NCBI RefSeq assembly: GCF_022230925.1 | Contig: NZ_JAKKFH010000005.1 | Span: forward strand, 62,001-126,000 | DNA length: 64,000 nt | Source: Micromonospora alfalfae | Lineage (GTDB): Bacteria > Actinomycetota > Actinomycetes > Mycobacteriales > Micromonosporaceae | Direction of reading: 5' to 3' | Shown: one piece after another, positions 45,154-54,400 of the stretch | Numbering within the stretch: the stretch's first letter is position 1 | How the letters are laid out: the number at the start of each line of letters is the position of its first letter | Notes under the pieces: model-generated | Databases searched by the model: none | What the model was told of the DNA's origin: nothing | What the model saw: only the letters and a program-made list of their open reading frames with translations | Translations under genes and position numbers: made by a program

Positions 45154-46167
45154 TCACGCTCCTCGACCGGCCGGCCGCTCCTGGTGGTGCAGGATCGCCA
45201 CGGCCACCGCGAAGAACAGCGTGGGCACCAGTGCCAGCACCAGCCACTGCGTCGGGGTGAGCGCGGCGAGGACACCGTCGTGGGTGGAACGCTCCCGGAA
45301 CGTCCCCGTGGAGCCGAACCCCACCCGGGTGAGCAGCAGCGTGACGCCCACCGGAACCACCAGTGCGAGCAGGCGCCGCCGCAGCACCGCCGGCGTCGAC
45401 AGGATGGCAAGGGCGAAGAGCAGGTATCCCGCCGTCAGCAGGATCGCCTCGATCCGGCCGACACCGGCGGTGAAGATCCACGTGCCATAGATGGGGGCCG
45501 TCGCGTTATCAGCACCCGTCACCAAGGCGACACTCGGAGCAGCAACGCTGACCAGCGTCGCTGCCACCAGTGTGCCAAGCTGCCAGCGCGCGAGGGCCGC
45601 CCCGGCGGAACGGGGAGCGCGGACCACGAGCGCCAGCGGGACCATCGCAGCGAGCACGGCGGGCCACAGATGGAACACAGTCGAATATTGTCCGTAGTCC
45701 GCAGCGACCCGAACCACCTCGAACGTCGCTCCGCAAACGGCGACCGCGGCTGCCGCCCGGGCCCAGCCGACCACGGCCAACACCGCCACGATGAGCCACA
45801 GCACCGCCACCGGGCCACCCGGCCAGAGGACGACCGGCTCCCCGATCCCGCCGGGGTAGCTCTGCGCGAGCATGGCAAGGTGCAGCACCGGTACGCGGGC
45901 AGCGCGCACGAACAACATCAGCGCGGCGATCAGTGCGAGCGCCTGCGCCGCCTCCCGCCACGCGTCGGCCGAGAATCGCGCACCCGCCTGGCGGGCATGC
46001 GCCCGGAACGCCCCGCCGAGCAGTGCGAGCACGTCTCGCGCGGCGGGCCTGCGTTGGCCCGGGGCCGCGTCGTCCAGCAACACGCCGACCATCTCGTCCT
46101 CGTACTGCCGGCGGTAGGCGCGGGGATAGCAGGCCAGCAGCCACCGGTAACCGTGTTCCAGCGTCAT
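45154..46167 (-). CDS. Polytopic membrane protein co-transcribed with PadR regulator
   Basis: A 337-residue protein. The soluble N-terminal part (YRWLLACYPRAYRRQYEDEMVGVLL) is a pattern seen in membrane proteins paired with PadR regulators, and is followed by about eight to ten hydrophobic helices. ATG 46167 overlaps the PadR stop (ATGA). Such pairs often respond to membrane-active compounds, but no transporter motif is visible and the function is unknown. Confidence 0.8.
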   Translation of the reverse strand: MTLEHGYRWLLACYPRAYRRQYEDEMVGVLLDDAAPGQRRPAARDVLALLGGAFRAHARQAGARFSADAWREAAQALALIAALMLFVRAARVPVLHLAMLAQSYPGGIGEPVVLWPGGPVAVLWLIVAVLAVVGWARAAAAVAVCGATFEVVRVAADYGQYSTVFHLWPAVLAAMVPLALVVRAPRSAGAALARWQLGTLVAATLVSVAAPSVALVTGADNATAPIYGTWIFTAGVGRIEAILLTAGYLLFALAILSTPAVLRRRLLALVVPVGVTLLLTRVGFGSTGTFRERSTHDGVLAALTPTQWLVLALVPTLFFAVAVAILHHQERPAGRGA

Positions 46168-46511
46168 GCCGCACCGCCGTCGACGATGAGACCGGCACGG
46201 CGCAGTCGCACGCTCGCCGCGTCGGCGTTGCTGCGCAGACGCGCGGATTCCTCGGCGAGCCGTTGCGCCCCGGAGGCGGTGAGTCGGTAGTACCGGCGCA
46301 ATCTGGACTGCACCTGCTCCTCGCGATCGATGTCGACGAGGCCCTCGGTTCGTAGCCGGTCGAGGGCTGCGTAGAGGGTGCCGGCGCGCAGGTCGACACG
46401 CCCGTCGGAGATTCGACGGACCTCGTCGAGGAGCGCGTACCCGTGCCGTGGGGCCTCGACGAGCGCGGTGAGGATCAGATAGGTGGACTCGTGCATGGAA
46501 GCCTTCGCCAT
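46164..46511 (-). CDS. PadR-family transcriptional regulator
   Basis: 115 residues from ATG 46511, or 110 from ATG 46496, which has the better GAAGG ribosome site. The winged-helix core is plain: YLILTALVEAPRHGYALLDEV, LRAGTLYAALDRLRTEGLV and RRYYRLTASGAQRL. It lacks a long C-terminal dimerisation domain (PadR-s1 type). It is coupled to the membrane protein downstream. A palindromic site immediately upstream of the start is the likely operator for autoregulation. Confidence 0.93.
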   Translation of the reverse strand: MAKASMHESTYLILTALVEAPRHGYALLDEVRRISDGRVDLRAGTLYAALDRLRTEGLVDIDREEQVQSRLRRYYRLTASGAQRLAEESARLRSNADAASVRLRRAGLIVDGGAA

Positions 46512-46519
46512 CGCCACAG

Positions 46520-46542
46520 CATATACCGCGCGACTGTATATA
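46520..46542. promoter_or_regulatory. Candidate PadR operator
   Basis: CATATAC, 9 bases, GTATATA: inverted repeat with one mismatch, starting 9 bases upstream of the PadR ATG. AT-rich within a GC-rich context, as expected for a PadR site overlapping the promoter. Confidence 0.6.
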
Positions 46543-46564
46543 CGGGAACCGTTCCCCTGCGGCG

Positions 46565-47743
46565 TCAGGCTGGAGTACGGCAGGCAGCGTCGATGCGGTG
46601 GACCGGACGGACCCGGCGACCCATCCCCTCCAACAGGGAATCCTCGACGTGGAAGTCGTGAATGCGCAGTTGGTGGCGGGGCAACTCCTCCTCGCTGGGG
46701 CAGAGCACCTGGGCGCGGACCAGGTCGACCGGGACGTACCGGACGCCGCCCCGTTCCTGAAGGATCACCATGTTGACGTCGTCGGTGGTGACCACGTGCC
46801 CGCGTACGTCCTCGGTGGGCCCGCTCTCCGGGCCCACTGTGGTGACGGTCAGCGGCAACACCGGTGTGGTGATCACCGGCACCGCGGCCCAGATCAGGGT
46901 GGCGAGCACCGCCACCTCGGTCACCGACGCCAGCGGCCGGATCACCAGGCCCGGCAGCGGCCCCGCGATGAACAGGGCCAGCAGTGGGGGCACCACGATG
47001 AGCGCCAGCACCAGCCACTCGTCGCCCTGCCGCATCGCGTCGCGCATCGTGGGCAGCATCAGCCAGCCGTACCCGGCGAGCAGCGCGCCGATAAGCAGCA
47101 GCCGAGGCACGACCCGCTCGTGCAGTCGCGCCGGCCGCAGTTGGAACGCCGCCACGAACGCCGGCAACAGCAACGGCAGGTAGAGCAACGGCCAGGTGAT
47201 CAGGGCGAGCAGGAAGCTGGCCAGCACCACCCAGGCCGGGGTGATGTCGGCCCAGCGGGCGAAGAGCGGGCGGCGACGGGTGCCCGGTGGAAGTCGATCC
47301 GCGCTGACGGCCAGTACCGCGCCGAGCGCGAAGACGGCGACCAGCCCGGTGGAGAGCAGCCGGGCGGCGGTGGTCAGGAAGCCGGCTAGCAGGTTGACCG
47401 GCCCCACGTTGGCCACCAGCAGCAGCGTGGTCTGGAGTTCCCCGCCGGCCTCCACGCCGAGGCGGAGCACCGAGAAGATCGCCGGCACGCCCACCACTGC
47501 CGTCCAGAACGACTGGCTGGCGCGGGCGCGCCGCTCCGCCGGATCCCAGCGGACCCGCCCCGGCTCGACCTCGGCGACGACCGGTTCGGCCGGTTCGGCG
47601 ACCGGCACTGCGGCCGGCCAGGCAACCTCACCTCCCGCGCCGGCCGCCGTGCCGTCGACTGTCGGCGAGTCGGCGGCGGGCACTGACGTGCGCGGCGGCG
47701 GGACCGGCCCGTCGCCGCTGGTGGCGGTCGGTGCCGCGCTCAC
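46565..47743 (-). CDS. Polytopic membrane protein of unknown function
   Basis: A 392-residue protein: a Thr/Ala/Pro-rich N-terminus (1-75), about seven or eight hydrophobic helices (90-310), and a soluble C-terminal domain of about 80 residues (GHVVTTDDVNMVILQERGGVRYVPVDLVRAQVLC...). GTG 47743 overlaps the stop of the solute-binding protein (GTGA), so the two are coupled. I recognise no family. It might be a membrane partner signalling from the binding protein, in the manner of GlnH/GlnX of mycobacteria, but the homology is not evident. Confidence 0.75.
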   Translation of the reverse strand: MSAAPTATSGDGPVPPPRTSVPAADSPTVDGTAAGAGGEVAWPAAVPVAEPAEPVVAEVEPGRVRWDPAERRARASQSFWTAVVGVPAIFSVLRLGVEAGGELQTTLLLVANVGPVNLLAGFLTTAARLLSTGLVAVFALGAVLAVSADRLPPGTRRRPLFARWADITPAWVVLASFLLALITWPLLYLPLLLPAFVAAFQLRPARLHERVVPRLLLIGALLAGYGWLMLPTMRDAMRQGDEWLVLALIVVPPLLALFIAGPLPGLVIRPLASVTEVAVLATLIWAAVPVITTPVLPLTVTTVGPESGPTEDVRGHVVTTDDVNMVILQERGGVRYVPVDLVRAQVLCPSEEELPRHQLRIHDFHVEDSLLEGMGRRVRPVHRIDAACRTPA

Positions 47744-48681
47744 TTCGCGGGCGCCTTGTCGTCGAAGTCGACAAGCTTCGGCACCTCCAGCGGCTGCGGC
47801 TGGCGCTTCTCGGCCTTCAGCCAGGGGCCCAGGGTCCGGTTGTACGCGGTCTGCCAGGGGCTGGCATCTCCGTCGCGCCCCTGCACATAGCTCTTCTGCA
47901 GGAAGAACGCGACCAGGTCGCGCAGCGCGGGATCACCGATCGGCACGCCGATGCCCAGCAACTCGCTGGTGCCGAACGGCATGTCCACGATCTCGAACTC
48001 CTTGGGGAAGCTGGCCAGGAAACCGGCAAGGATCGACTCGTCGGAGCTGACCGCGTCGTACCGCCCCTTCCGGATGCCATCGACGCAGTCGCCGACGTTC
48101 TTGACGACGAACGTCTTGACCTGGTGTTTCTCCAACTCAGCCTCGGTGGTGGATCCGCCGCTGGTGCAGACCTTGTACGCCGGGTCGCGCAGATCCTCAA
48201 TGGTGCGGATCTTGTCCTTGAGTCGCACCGGCACCATCACCTCCTGCGTGGTGACGAAGTACGGCCCGGCGAAGCTCACCAACTGCTTCCGGTCTTCGGT
48301 CATGGAGAAGCTGGACACCACCAGGTCGACGGTGCCGCCTTGCAGCGACGGGATGCGGTCCTCGGTGGCGACGGACACGAACTCCAGCCGCTGTTCCCCC
48401 TCGTAGCCGAGGGAGGCCGCAATGTACCTGGCGATCTCGACGTCGAACCCGACGTGCTGACCGTTTCGCAACTCACCCATCAGCGGCTCGTTCGTGGCGA
48501 CACCGATCCGCAGCTTCGACTGACCGTAGATGTGTGTCTCACGCATCTTCTCCTGCACGGAGGACAGGGCCGGTTCCTGCCTGCTGTCGCAACCGGCCGC
48601 GGCGGCGAGCACGAGAGTCAGAGCGACGGCCAGCGTCGACGCGACCGAGCGGAGCCGGGACTGCGAACTGCCTGGGTTCAT
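47740..48681 (-). CDS. Glutamate/glutamine-type solute-binding lipoprotein
   Basis: A 313-residue family 3 extracellular solute-binding protein. The lipoprotein signal ends at LAAAAGC. The fold signatures are RIGVATNEPLMGELRNGQHVGFDVEIARYIAASLGY, SFSMTEDRKQLVSFAGPYF and DLRDPAYKVCTSGGSTTE, with DAVSSDESILAGF. No ABC permease or ATPase is adjacent. Instead it is translationally coupled to a membrane protein and a kinase lies nearby, which favours a sensing role over transport. ATG 48681. Confidence 0.9.
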   Translation of the reverse strand: MNPGSSQSRLRSVASTLAVALTLVLAAAAGCDSRQEPALSSVQEKMRETHIYGQSKLRIGVATNEPLMGELRNGQHVGFDVEIARYIAASLGYEGEQRLEFVSVATEDRIPSLQGGTVDLVVSSFSMTEDRKQLVSFAGPYFVTTQEVMVPVRLKDKIRTIEDLRDPAYKVCTSGGSTTEAELEKHQVKTFVVKNVGDCVDGIRKGRYDAVSSDESILAGFLASFPKEFEIVDMPFGTSELLGIGVPIGDPALRDLVAFFLQKSYVQGRDGDASPWQTAYNRTLGPWLKAEKRQPQPLEVPKLVDFDDKAPAK

Positions 48682-48849
48682 GGGCGACCTCGCTACCGGA
48701 AGGGCCTGCGGAACACCGAGAGTAGCCGTTCTTGTCCAATCCGTGTGCGTGCGGTGGGGCCTGTCGAATGCGGGGCTCGGATCGACGTCGATCGGCGCGG
48801 CGGTCGGCTCTGCGGTTGACAGCCGGCCTAGTCACGACATGCTGGACGG

Positions 48850-49191
48850 GTGAGCCGATTGTCCAGACCCGATGCGCGCACGGTGGCGGTGCTCGCGGCG
48901 CTGGGAGCCCTTGCGCCGCTGGTCATGCTGGTCGTGTGGCGCCGACAGGACCTCCTCGGCGTGGTCCTCGCGCTGCTCTGCGTGCTAATGACGATGGTCG
49001 CCGGGGTCGCGGTCTCCGCCGCCCGTCAGGTCGACGATCCGGAGCCGGCGGACCGGTCGGCAGTCATCGGGCCGCCCGAACTGATGCCGTACGGGATCGA
49101 CGCGGACACCCTCGACGCCCTGGACCCCCGGGACGCGTTGCGTGCGGTGCGTGACCGCCGCCGCGGGTCGAACGGGCTCAGCGGCCGGTGA
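48850..49191 (+). CDS. Small two-helix membrane protein
   Basis: A 113-residue protein from GTG 48850. Two hydrophobic helices (about residues 11-28 and 34-56) are followed by an acidic/polar tail (QVDDPEPADRSAVIGPPELMPYG). Function unknown. Its 3' end overlaps the 3' end of the convergent kinase gene by 14 bases. Small proteins of this shape are common beside kinase genes in actinomycetes but remain uncharacterised. Confidence 0.65.
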   Translation: MSRLSRPDARTVAVLAALGALAPLVMLVVWRRQDLLGVVLALLCVLMTMVAGVAVSAARQVDDPEPADRSAVIGPPELMPYGIDADTLDALDPRDALRAVRDRRRGSNGLSGR

Positions 49192-50674
49192 GCGTGGGCG
49201 CGGAGAGCGCGTCCGCACCGCGCCCCGCCAGACACCGGTAGGTCCGGTCGATGCTGCCGTCGACCGGCGGTAGCACCTCCAGGTGCCAGCCGGTCGCCTC
49301 GGCGATGCCGGTGGTCAACCGGAACGTCCTGGCGCTGCACACCTGTCGCACCGGCTCAGCGGCGGCCACCTCGTCGTAGTCGGCGCCGACCAGCGACACC
49401 GGCAGGATGCCCTCGGCGTACGTCTCCCAGGTGTGTCGGCCGGCGCAGGACAGCCGAGCCGCTTCGGCGCGGCTGCCGCGGATCCGCATCGGGCCGAAGC
49501 ACTCCAGCTCGGGCAGGCACCGGGCACCCTCGGGCAGGGCGGTGGGCGCACCGGTGCCGGTCGCGCAGCCGGGCAACGGCCCGGTCGCCGGTGCGGCGAT
49601 CTGGGTGGCCGACGGGTACGGGGTGGGTGGTGGCGCCCGGTCGGCGACCCAGGCCCCGGCGGTCGCGGAGGCAGCGAGCGCGAGCACCCCGGCGCCACCG
49701 AAGAGCCAGCGCCGCCACCGACGACCGGCCGGGAGGGTTCGCTGAGTGTCCTCGATGGGCGCTCGGGGCACCGGCTGGCTGGCCGCGTACGGGCCGGAGA
49801 GGGTCGCGGCACCGCTGACCGGAGCGCCGCTGACAGGTGCCGTCGGCGAGCCGAGTGGCAGATTGGTGAGCAGGTCGTGCAATTCCAGGGCGGAGGGACG
49901 CTCTCCCGGATCGTTTGCCATGCCGACGCGCAGCACGTCGATGAGCTCGTCCGGCACCCCGGGCAGGGCGGGGAGCGGCTGGTTGAACATCTCCAGCACT
50001 GTGACCAGGCTCGGGTTGCGCTCGGACTGCCAGCGCGGTGGCCGGCCGTGCATCACCGCGTAGAGGGTGGCGCAGAGCGCGTACACGTCGACGGCCGGTG
50101 ACGGTGGGCTGTGGCTGAACATCTCCGGCGGCGCGTACGCCGGGGTGAGCACCTCCAGGGTGACCGAGGCGTCCCGGTGCTCGGCGAGGACGGCGAGCCC
50201 GAAGTCGGCGAGCACCGCCGAGTTGAAGTGCGAGTGGAGGATGTTTGCCGGTTTCACGTCCCGGTGCAGCACCCCGGCGGCGTGTGAGTGGGCCAGCGCG
50301 TCGGCGATCTTGATGCCGAGGTCGCGGGCCTCCACCGGGCCCAGCGGCGAGGTGCGCATCCGTTCGGCGTACGAGCCGTCGCACAGCTCCATGATCAGGT
50401 AGGGGTGCTGATCGACTGTGACCCCCACGTCGAAGAGGTCCACCACGTGCGGGTGGGACGACATCCGGCCGGCCGCCCGCGCCTCGCGCAGGAAGCGGGC
50501 CTGATCGCGCTCGCTGTCCAGCGTCCGGTTCTCCACTTTGACGGCGACCTCGCGACCCACGGAGATCTGGGTGGCCTGGTAGACGGTCGCGTACCCGCCC
50601 CGGGCAAAGACCCGCAAATCAGTCAAGCCGGGCACGATCGGCACTGGCAGGCCGCCGGTCGGGGTGTCGGTCAC
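49178..50674 (-). CDS. Transmembrane Ser/Thr protein kinase with Cys-rich ectodomain
   Basis: A 498-residue protein. The kinase domain (about 15-270) has VFARGGYATVYQA, EVAVKVEN, VLHRDVKPANI, LADFGLAV and AYAPPEM, so the catalytic residues are present. A linker with Ala/Pro/Ser leads to one helix (RWLFGGAGVLALAASATAGAWVA, about 325-347), then an extracytoplasmic domain of about 150 residues with six Cys (GCATG, ARCLP, LECFG, LSCAG, QVCSA, YRCLA). The C-x-GRHTWE-to-VC pattern recalls the septum-formation (PF13845-like) domains. Signal and substrates unknown. Confidence 0.92.
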   Translation of the reverse strand: MTDTPTGGLPVPIVPGLTDLRVFARGGYATVYQATQISVGREVAVKVENRTLDSERDQARFLREARAAGRMSSHPHVVDLFDVGVTVDQHPYLIMELCDGSYAERMRTSPLGPVEARDLGIKIADALAHSHAAGVLHRDVKPANILHSHFNSAVLADFGLAVLAEHRDASVTLEVLTPAYAPPEMFSHSPPSPAVDVYALCATLYAVMHGRPPRWQSERNPSLVTVLEMFNQPLPALPGVPDELIDVLRVGMANDPGERPSALELHDLLTNLPLGSPTAPVSGAPVSGAATLSGPYAASQPVPRAPIEDTQRTLPAGRRWRRWLFGGAGVLALAASATAGAWVADRAPPPTPYPSATQIAAPATGPLPGCATGTGAPTALPEGARCLPELECFGPMRIRGSRAEAARLSCAGRHTWETYAEGILPVSLVGADYDEVAAAEPVRQVCSARTFRLTTGIAEATGWHLEVLPPVDGSIDRTYRCLAGRGADALSAPTLTGR

Positions 50675-50704
50675 CGCTCGAAAATACCCAACCCGACCGA
50701 TGGC

Positions 50705-51208
50705 TCAGCGCACCGCGTCCGCCGGAGCCGCACCGGCGGGACCGGTACCCTCCTCGGCGACCGCAGTCGTCCCGGCACCCTCGGACGATCCGACCCCGCC
50801 GGCCGGGATGCCCCGCCGGGCGTCCAGACGCAGACCGATGGCGGTGGCCACGGCGCCCAGCCCTTCCCACGCCGCCACACCGAAGAACCGGTCGGGAGCG
50901 ATGTCGGCCAGCACCGCGATGGTGAACACGGTGAACGTGACCAGCCGGAAGACCACTGTGAACCGGTAGAACACCCGCCACTCGGTCACAGTGGCGAGCA
51001 GGTAGTAGACGCCCATGTTGAACGCCGCCATCGAGGACGCCAGCAGGAACGTCCCGGTGTGATCACCGACGGCCCGCGTCGCCGGCACCTCGAAGCCGAG
51101 CATGCGCAGCTGCGCCTCCGGCCAGAGCAGCCCGACCGCGCCCATCACCAGCGCCAACACGCCGAAGACCGCGATGGTCCAGCCCGCGATGGATCGCGGC
51201 AGCTTCAT
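50705..51208 (-). CDS. Small integral membrane protein
   Basis: A 167-residue protein with four hydrophobic helices (about 8-30, 45-68, 78-98 and 104-128) and a polar Gly/Ala/Thr C-terminal tail. Conserved-looking features are the early Trp/Gly-rich helix, HTGTFLLASSMAAFNMGVYY and TEWRVFYRFTVVFRLVTF. The family was not recognised; DoxX- or DUF-type small membrane proteins have this size. It lies 30 bp downstream of the kinase gene on the same strand. Confidence 0.75.
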   Translation of the reverse strand: MKLPRSIAGWTIAVFGVLALVMGAVGLLWPEAQLRMLGFEVPATRAVGDHTGTFLLASSMAAFNMGVYYLLATVTEWRVFYRFTVVFRLVTFTVFTIAVLADIAPDRFFGVAAWEGLGAVATAIGLRLDARRGIPAGGVGSSEGAGTTAVAEEGTGPAGAAPADAVR

Positions 51209-51346
51209 GAAGGGCCTCCCCAGGCACGGCGACGGTCACCACTGTGGACCCGTACGCGGTGGTGACACGCTAGCCGCTCCCCCCGACCAACCACATCCCC
51301 AGAACCGGCAAAACCTGCACCCGGCCCACCCCTGCTCCCAAAGCTC

Positions 51347-51405
51347 TTGATCATGAAGTTATTGCCCTGCACGTCGGCGTGTCGAGGCAATAACTTCATG
51401 ATCAA
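51347..51405. repeat. Nested palindrome C (59 bp), intergenic
   Basis: The longest perfect outer arms in the window, 20 bp (TTGATCATGAAGTTATTGCC, 51347-51366; complement 51386-51405), enclose a 19-base loop holding a CACG/CGTG mini-hairpin. It lies 16 bp beyond the 3' end of the cyclase gene. Confidence 0.85.
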
Positions 51406-51420
51406 CGGCGACGAAGGGGG

Positions 51421-54400
51421 TCAGACCAGGGCGGTCAGGCGGGCGTGGAGGGCGTCGGCTGCGGCGCGTTCGCTGCGTTGCTCGGTGGCGTACGCCAGAC
51501 GGACCGCCTCCTGCGCGCAGGACAGCGCCTCCGCCGGACGACCGCAGGCGGCCAACGCCTCGGCCAGCACACTCGCCGCGATCACCTGACTACGCACGTC
51601 CTCGGCCGGTGCGGTGACCGCTCGACGGGCCCAGTCCAACGCCTGCTCCCGCTGACCGTGGGCGAGCAGCGCCGCAGCGTACTGGGCCATCGTCTGGCGG
51701 CGGGAGAAGAGCAGCGAGGGTGCGTTCGCGGCGGCAGTGGCCACCGGGGCGAGCAGCCCGACCGCTGTCGCCGAGTCGCCGACGGCGAGACGGGCCGTCG
51801 CCAACAACACCCGGGGCGCCACCTGCGCCGGGGCCTGCGGGTTGTGCGGCTCCACAGCGGTCAGCACCGAGCGGGCCACCCGCTCGGCCGTCTCGCAGTC
51901 GCCCATGTCCAACGCGACGAAGCCACGCAGTGTGCCGGCCATCCCGGTGAGCAGCGGATGCGAGGTGCGCTCCGCGTACGCCAGGGCGTCGGTGAGCAGG
52001 TCCGCCGCGTGCTCCGGCTCGCCCAGGCCGCGCGCAACCACCGCCCGGACCACCAGGGCGAACCCGCGCCCCCAGTCGTCGGAGGCGGCGGCGAACTCCC
52101 GGTACGCCCGCCGGGCCTCCCGGTCCGCCTCGGCCAGGTCACCCAGCTCGGCCGTGGCGAACGCCGCCACAGCGCGCAACGTGCCCACCGCCCACGCCTC
52201 ACCGACCCGCTCGCCGAACGGCAGGAACACCTGCGCCATCCGACACGCCTCGCGCAGTCGGCCGGCGAGCAGCCGGGCGAACGCCGTCGTGCCGCGCAGC
52301 CAGGCCCGCCCGTACGGGTCCTTCAGCTCGGCGAAGAGCCGGGCGGCCCGGCCGAGCACCGCGTCGGTGCCGGCGAAGTCACCCCGGGTGGTGGTCACCC
52401 AGGCCAGGTTCTGCAGGGACCACGCCTGCCCGCGTCGATCCTGCGCGCCGAGGCTGACCTGGTACGCGGCCGCCAACCGGCTGCTCGCCTGACTCAGCCG
52501 CCCCGCCACGAAATCGGCCATGCCGAGTCGGCGCATCGCCGTGGCGCGCTGTGTGGGCAGCCGACCCTCGGTGGCCACTTGCAACGCCTCCTGCCAGGCG
52601 GTCACCGCCCGGCCCTGGTCACCGAGGGTCTCCTGGGCCTGCCCAGCCAGCAGCAGAGCACTGACCCGGGTGGCCTCGTCCCCCGCGTTCGCGGCGATCT
52701 TCTCGGCGTACGCCAAAGCGTCGCCGACCCGGCCGACCTGGAGCAACGCCCGAGCGTGCACCACCCGATCGGCTGCCGGCACCCCGTCGCGGGCCAGTTC
52801 GGTGGCGCGCTCGGCGTACTCGACGGCCATTGCCGGCTCACCGGCGGACAGCGACCGGCGGGCGGCCCGACCGAGCGCGGCGATGCCGAGCGGAACCACA
52901 GCCCGGGCCGGCGCGTCCGGGCGCAGCTTCACCGCGTCGGCGAGCGTGGCGGCCCGCTCGACGTGCGTCGCCACGAAGTCGTCCCGGGCCTCGTCGGTGA
53001 ACCCGCCCACAGTGCTGACAGTGGTCTCGTCCACCGGCGCCGCCCAGCGGGCCAGCGCGGCGTGCCGCTCGGCCAACTCGGCCTTGCTCACCCCGGCGTA
53101 CGCGGCCTCCCGCATGAGCGGTGTCGCGAACGCGTAGCCGGCACGCGAGCGGTGCAGCATCCGGCGTTGCAGCAACTCCTCGACCGCCCGGTCGAGCTCG
53201 ACGGCGACCACTGCCGACGGCCGCCCGTCGCGGCCACCGCGCTGCTCCCGCATCGCCTCCAGGGCGCCGGTCGGCACCGTGTCACCGGTGACCGCCGCGT
53301 CGCGCAGCACCGAACGGGCGTCCGGCGGCAGCGCGTCGATCCGGGCCGCGAGCACGGCGGCGAGGTCCCGGGAGAGCAGCCGGCTGCCCAGCGAACCCGG
53401 CACCAGACGCCAGCCCGCCGACCCCCCGCTCTGCTCCCGCTCGCCGGAGCCGGGCCGCTCCGCCGCGGCACCCCGCGCTGACGCGGCACCGCGCACCGAC
53501 TCGGTGGTGAGCGCGCCCCGCTCGATCAGCAGGGTGACCAGCTCAGCCAGGTAGAACGGATTGCCCTGCGCGGTGGCGAGCAACCGGTCGGCGTCGGCCT
53601 GTGGCAGCTTGCCGCCGCCGAGGTAACTGGTGAGCAGCCGGGCCGCGTCGGCACCGCGCAGCGGCGGCAGCGAGTGCACCTCGGCGTCCGCGACCCGGGT
53701 CAGCGCACCGGCGGTACGCACCAACTCGGGGCGGCCGAGCAGCAGCACCAGCACCGGACCGGTGAGCCTGGACAGGGTCAACCCAAGGGCACTGATCGTC
53801 TCGGCGGTGGCATCGTGCAGGTCGTCCACAACGATCACCAGCGGTGCCTCCGAGGCCAGCCCGCTGAGCAGGTCGGCGACGGCGTTCGGCACCACCTCGG
53901 CATCGGCGGCCGGAGTGCCCGACCCGCCCCACTCGCCGCTGTCGGTGCCGCCGTGCGCCGGGAGTTCGGCGTAGCCGAGCAGGGCGAGCAGCTGCTCGGT
54001 TGCGATCGGCGCGGTCTCCGCAGCGGAGCGGGCGAGCCGCTGCCCGAGCCGGCGCAGCCGCTCCTCGACGGCCGGGCGGGTCAGCGCGGTGGACGCGTCG
54101 CTGGGAAGACCGACGGCGGCCCGCACCAGATCGGCCAGTGGGGCGAGCCGTCGCCGCTCCCCGAACGCGGCACAGCGCACCGAGAGCACCCGGGCTCCGG
54201 TGTGCGCCGCGTACCGGCCGGCACCGACGTCGTAACCGGCGGCGAGGCGTTCCACCTCGGCGGCGAACCGGGACTTGCCGATACCCGCCTCGGCGGTCAT
54301 CAGCAGCACCCGTGGGTCACCCTGGTCGATCACCTCGGCGAGCCGGCCGGCGACCCGGCCGATCTCCGTCTCCCGACCGACGTACGGCGCCTCGTCGCCG

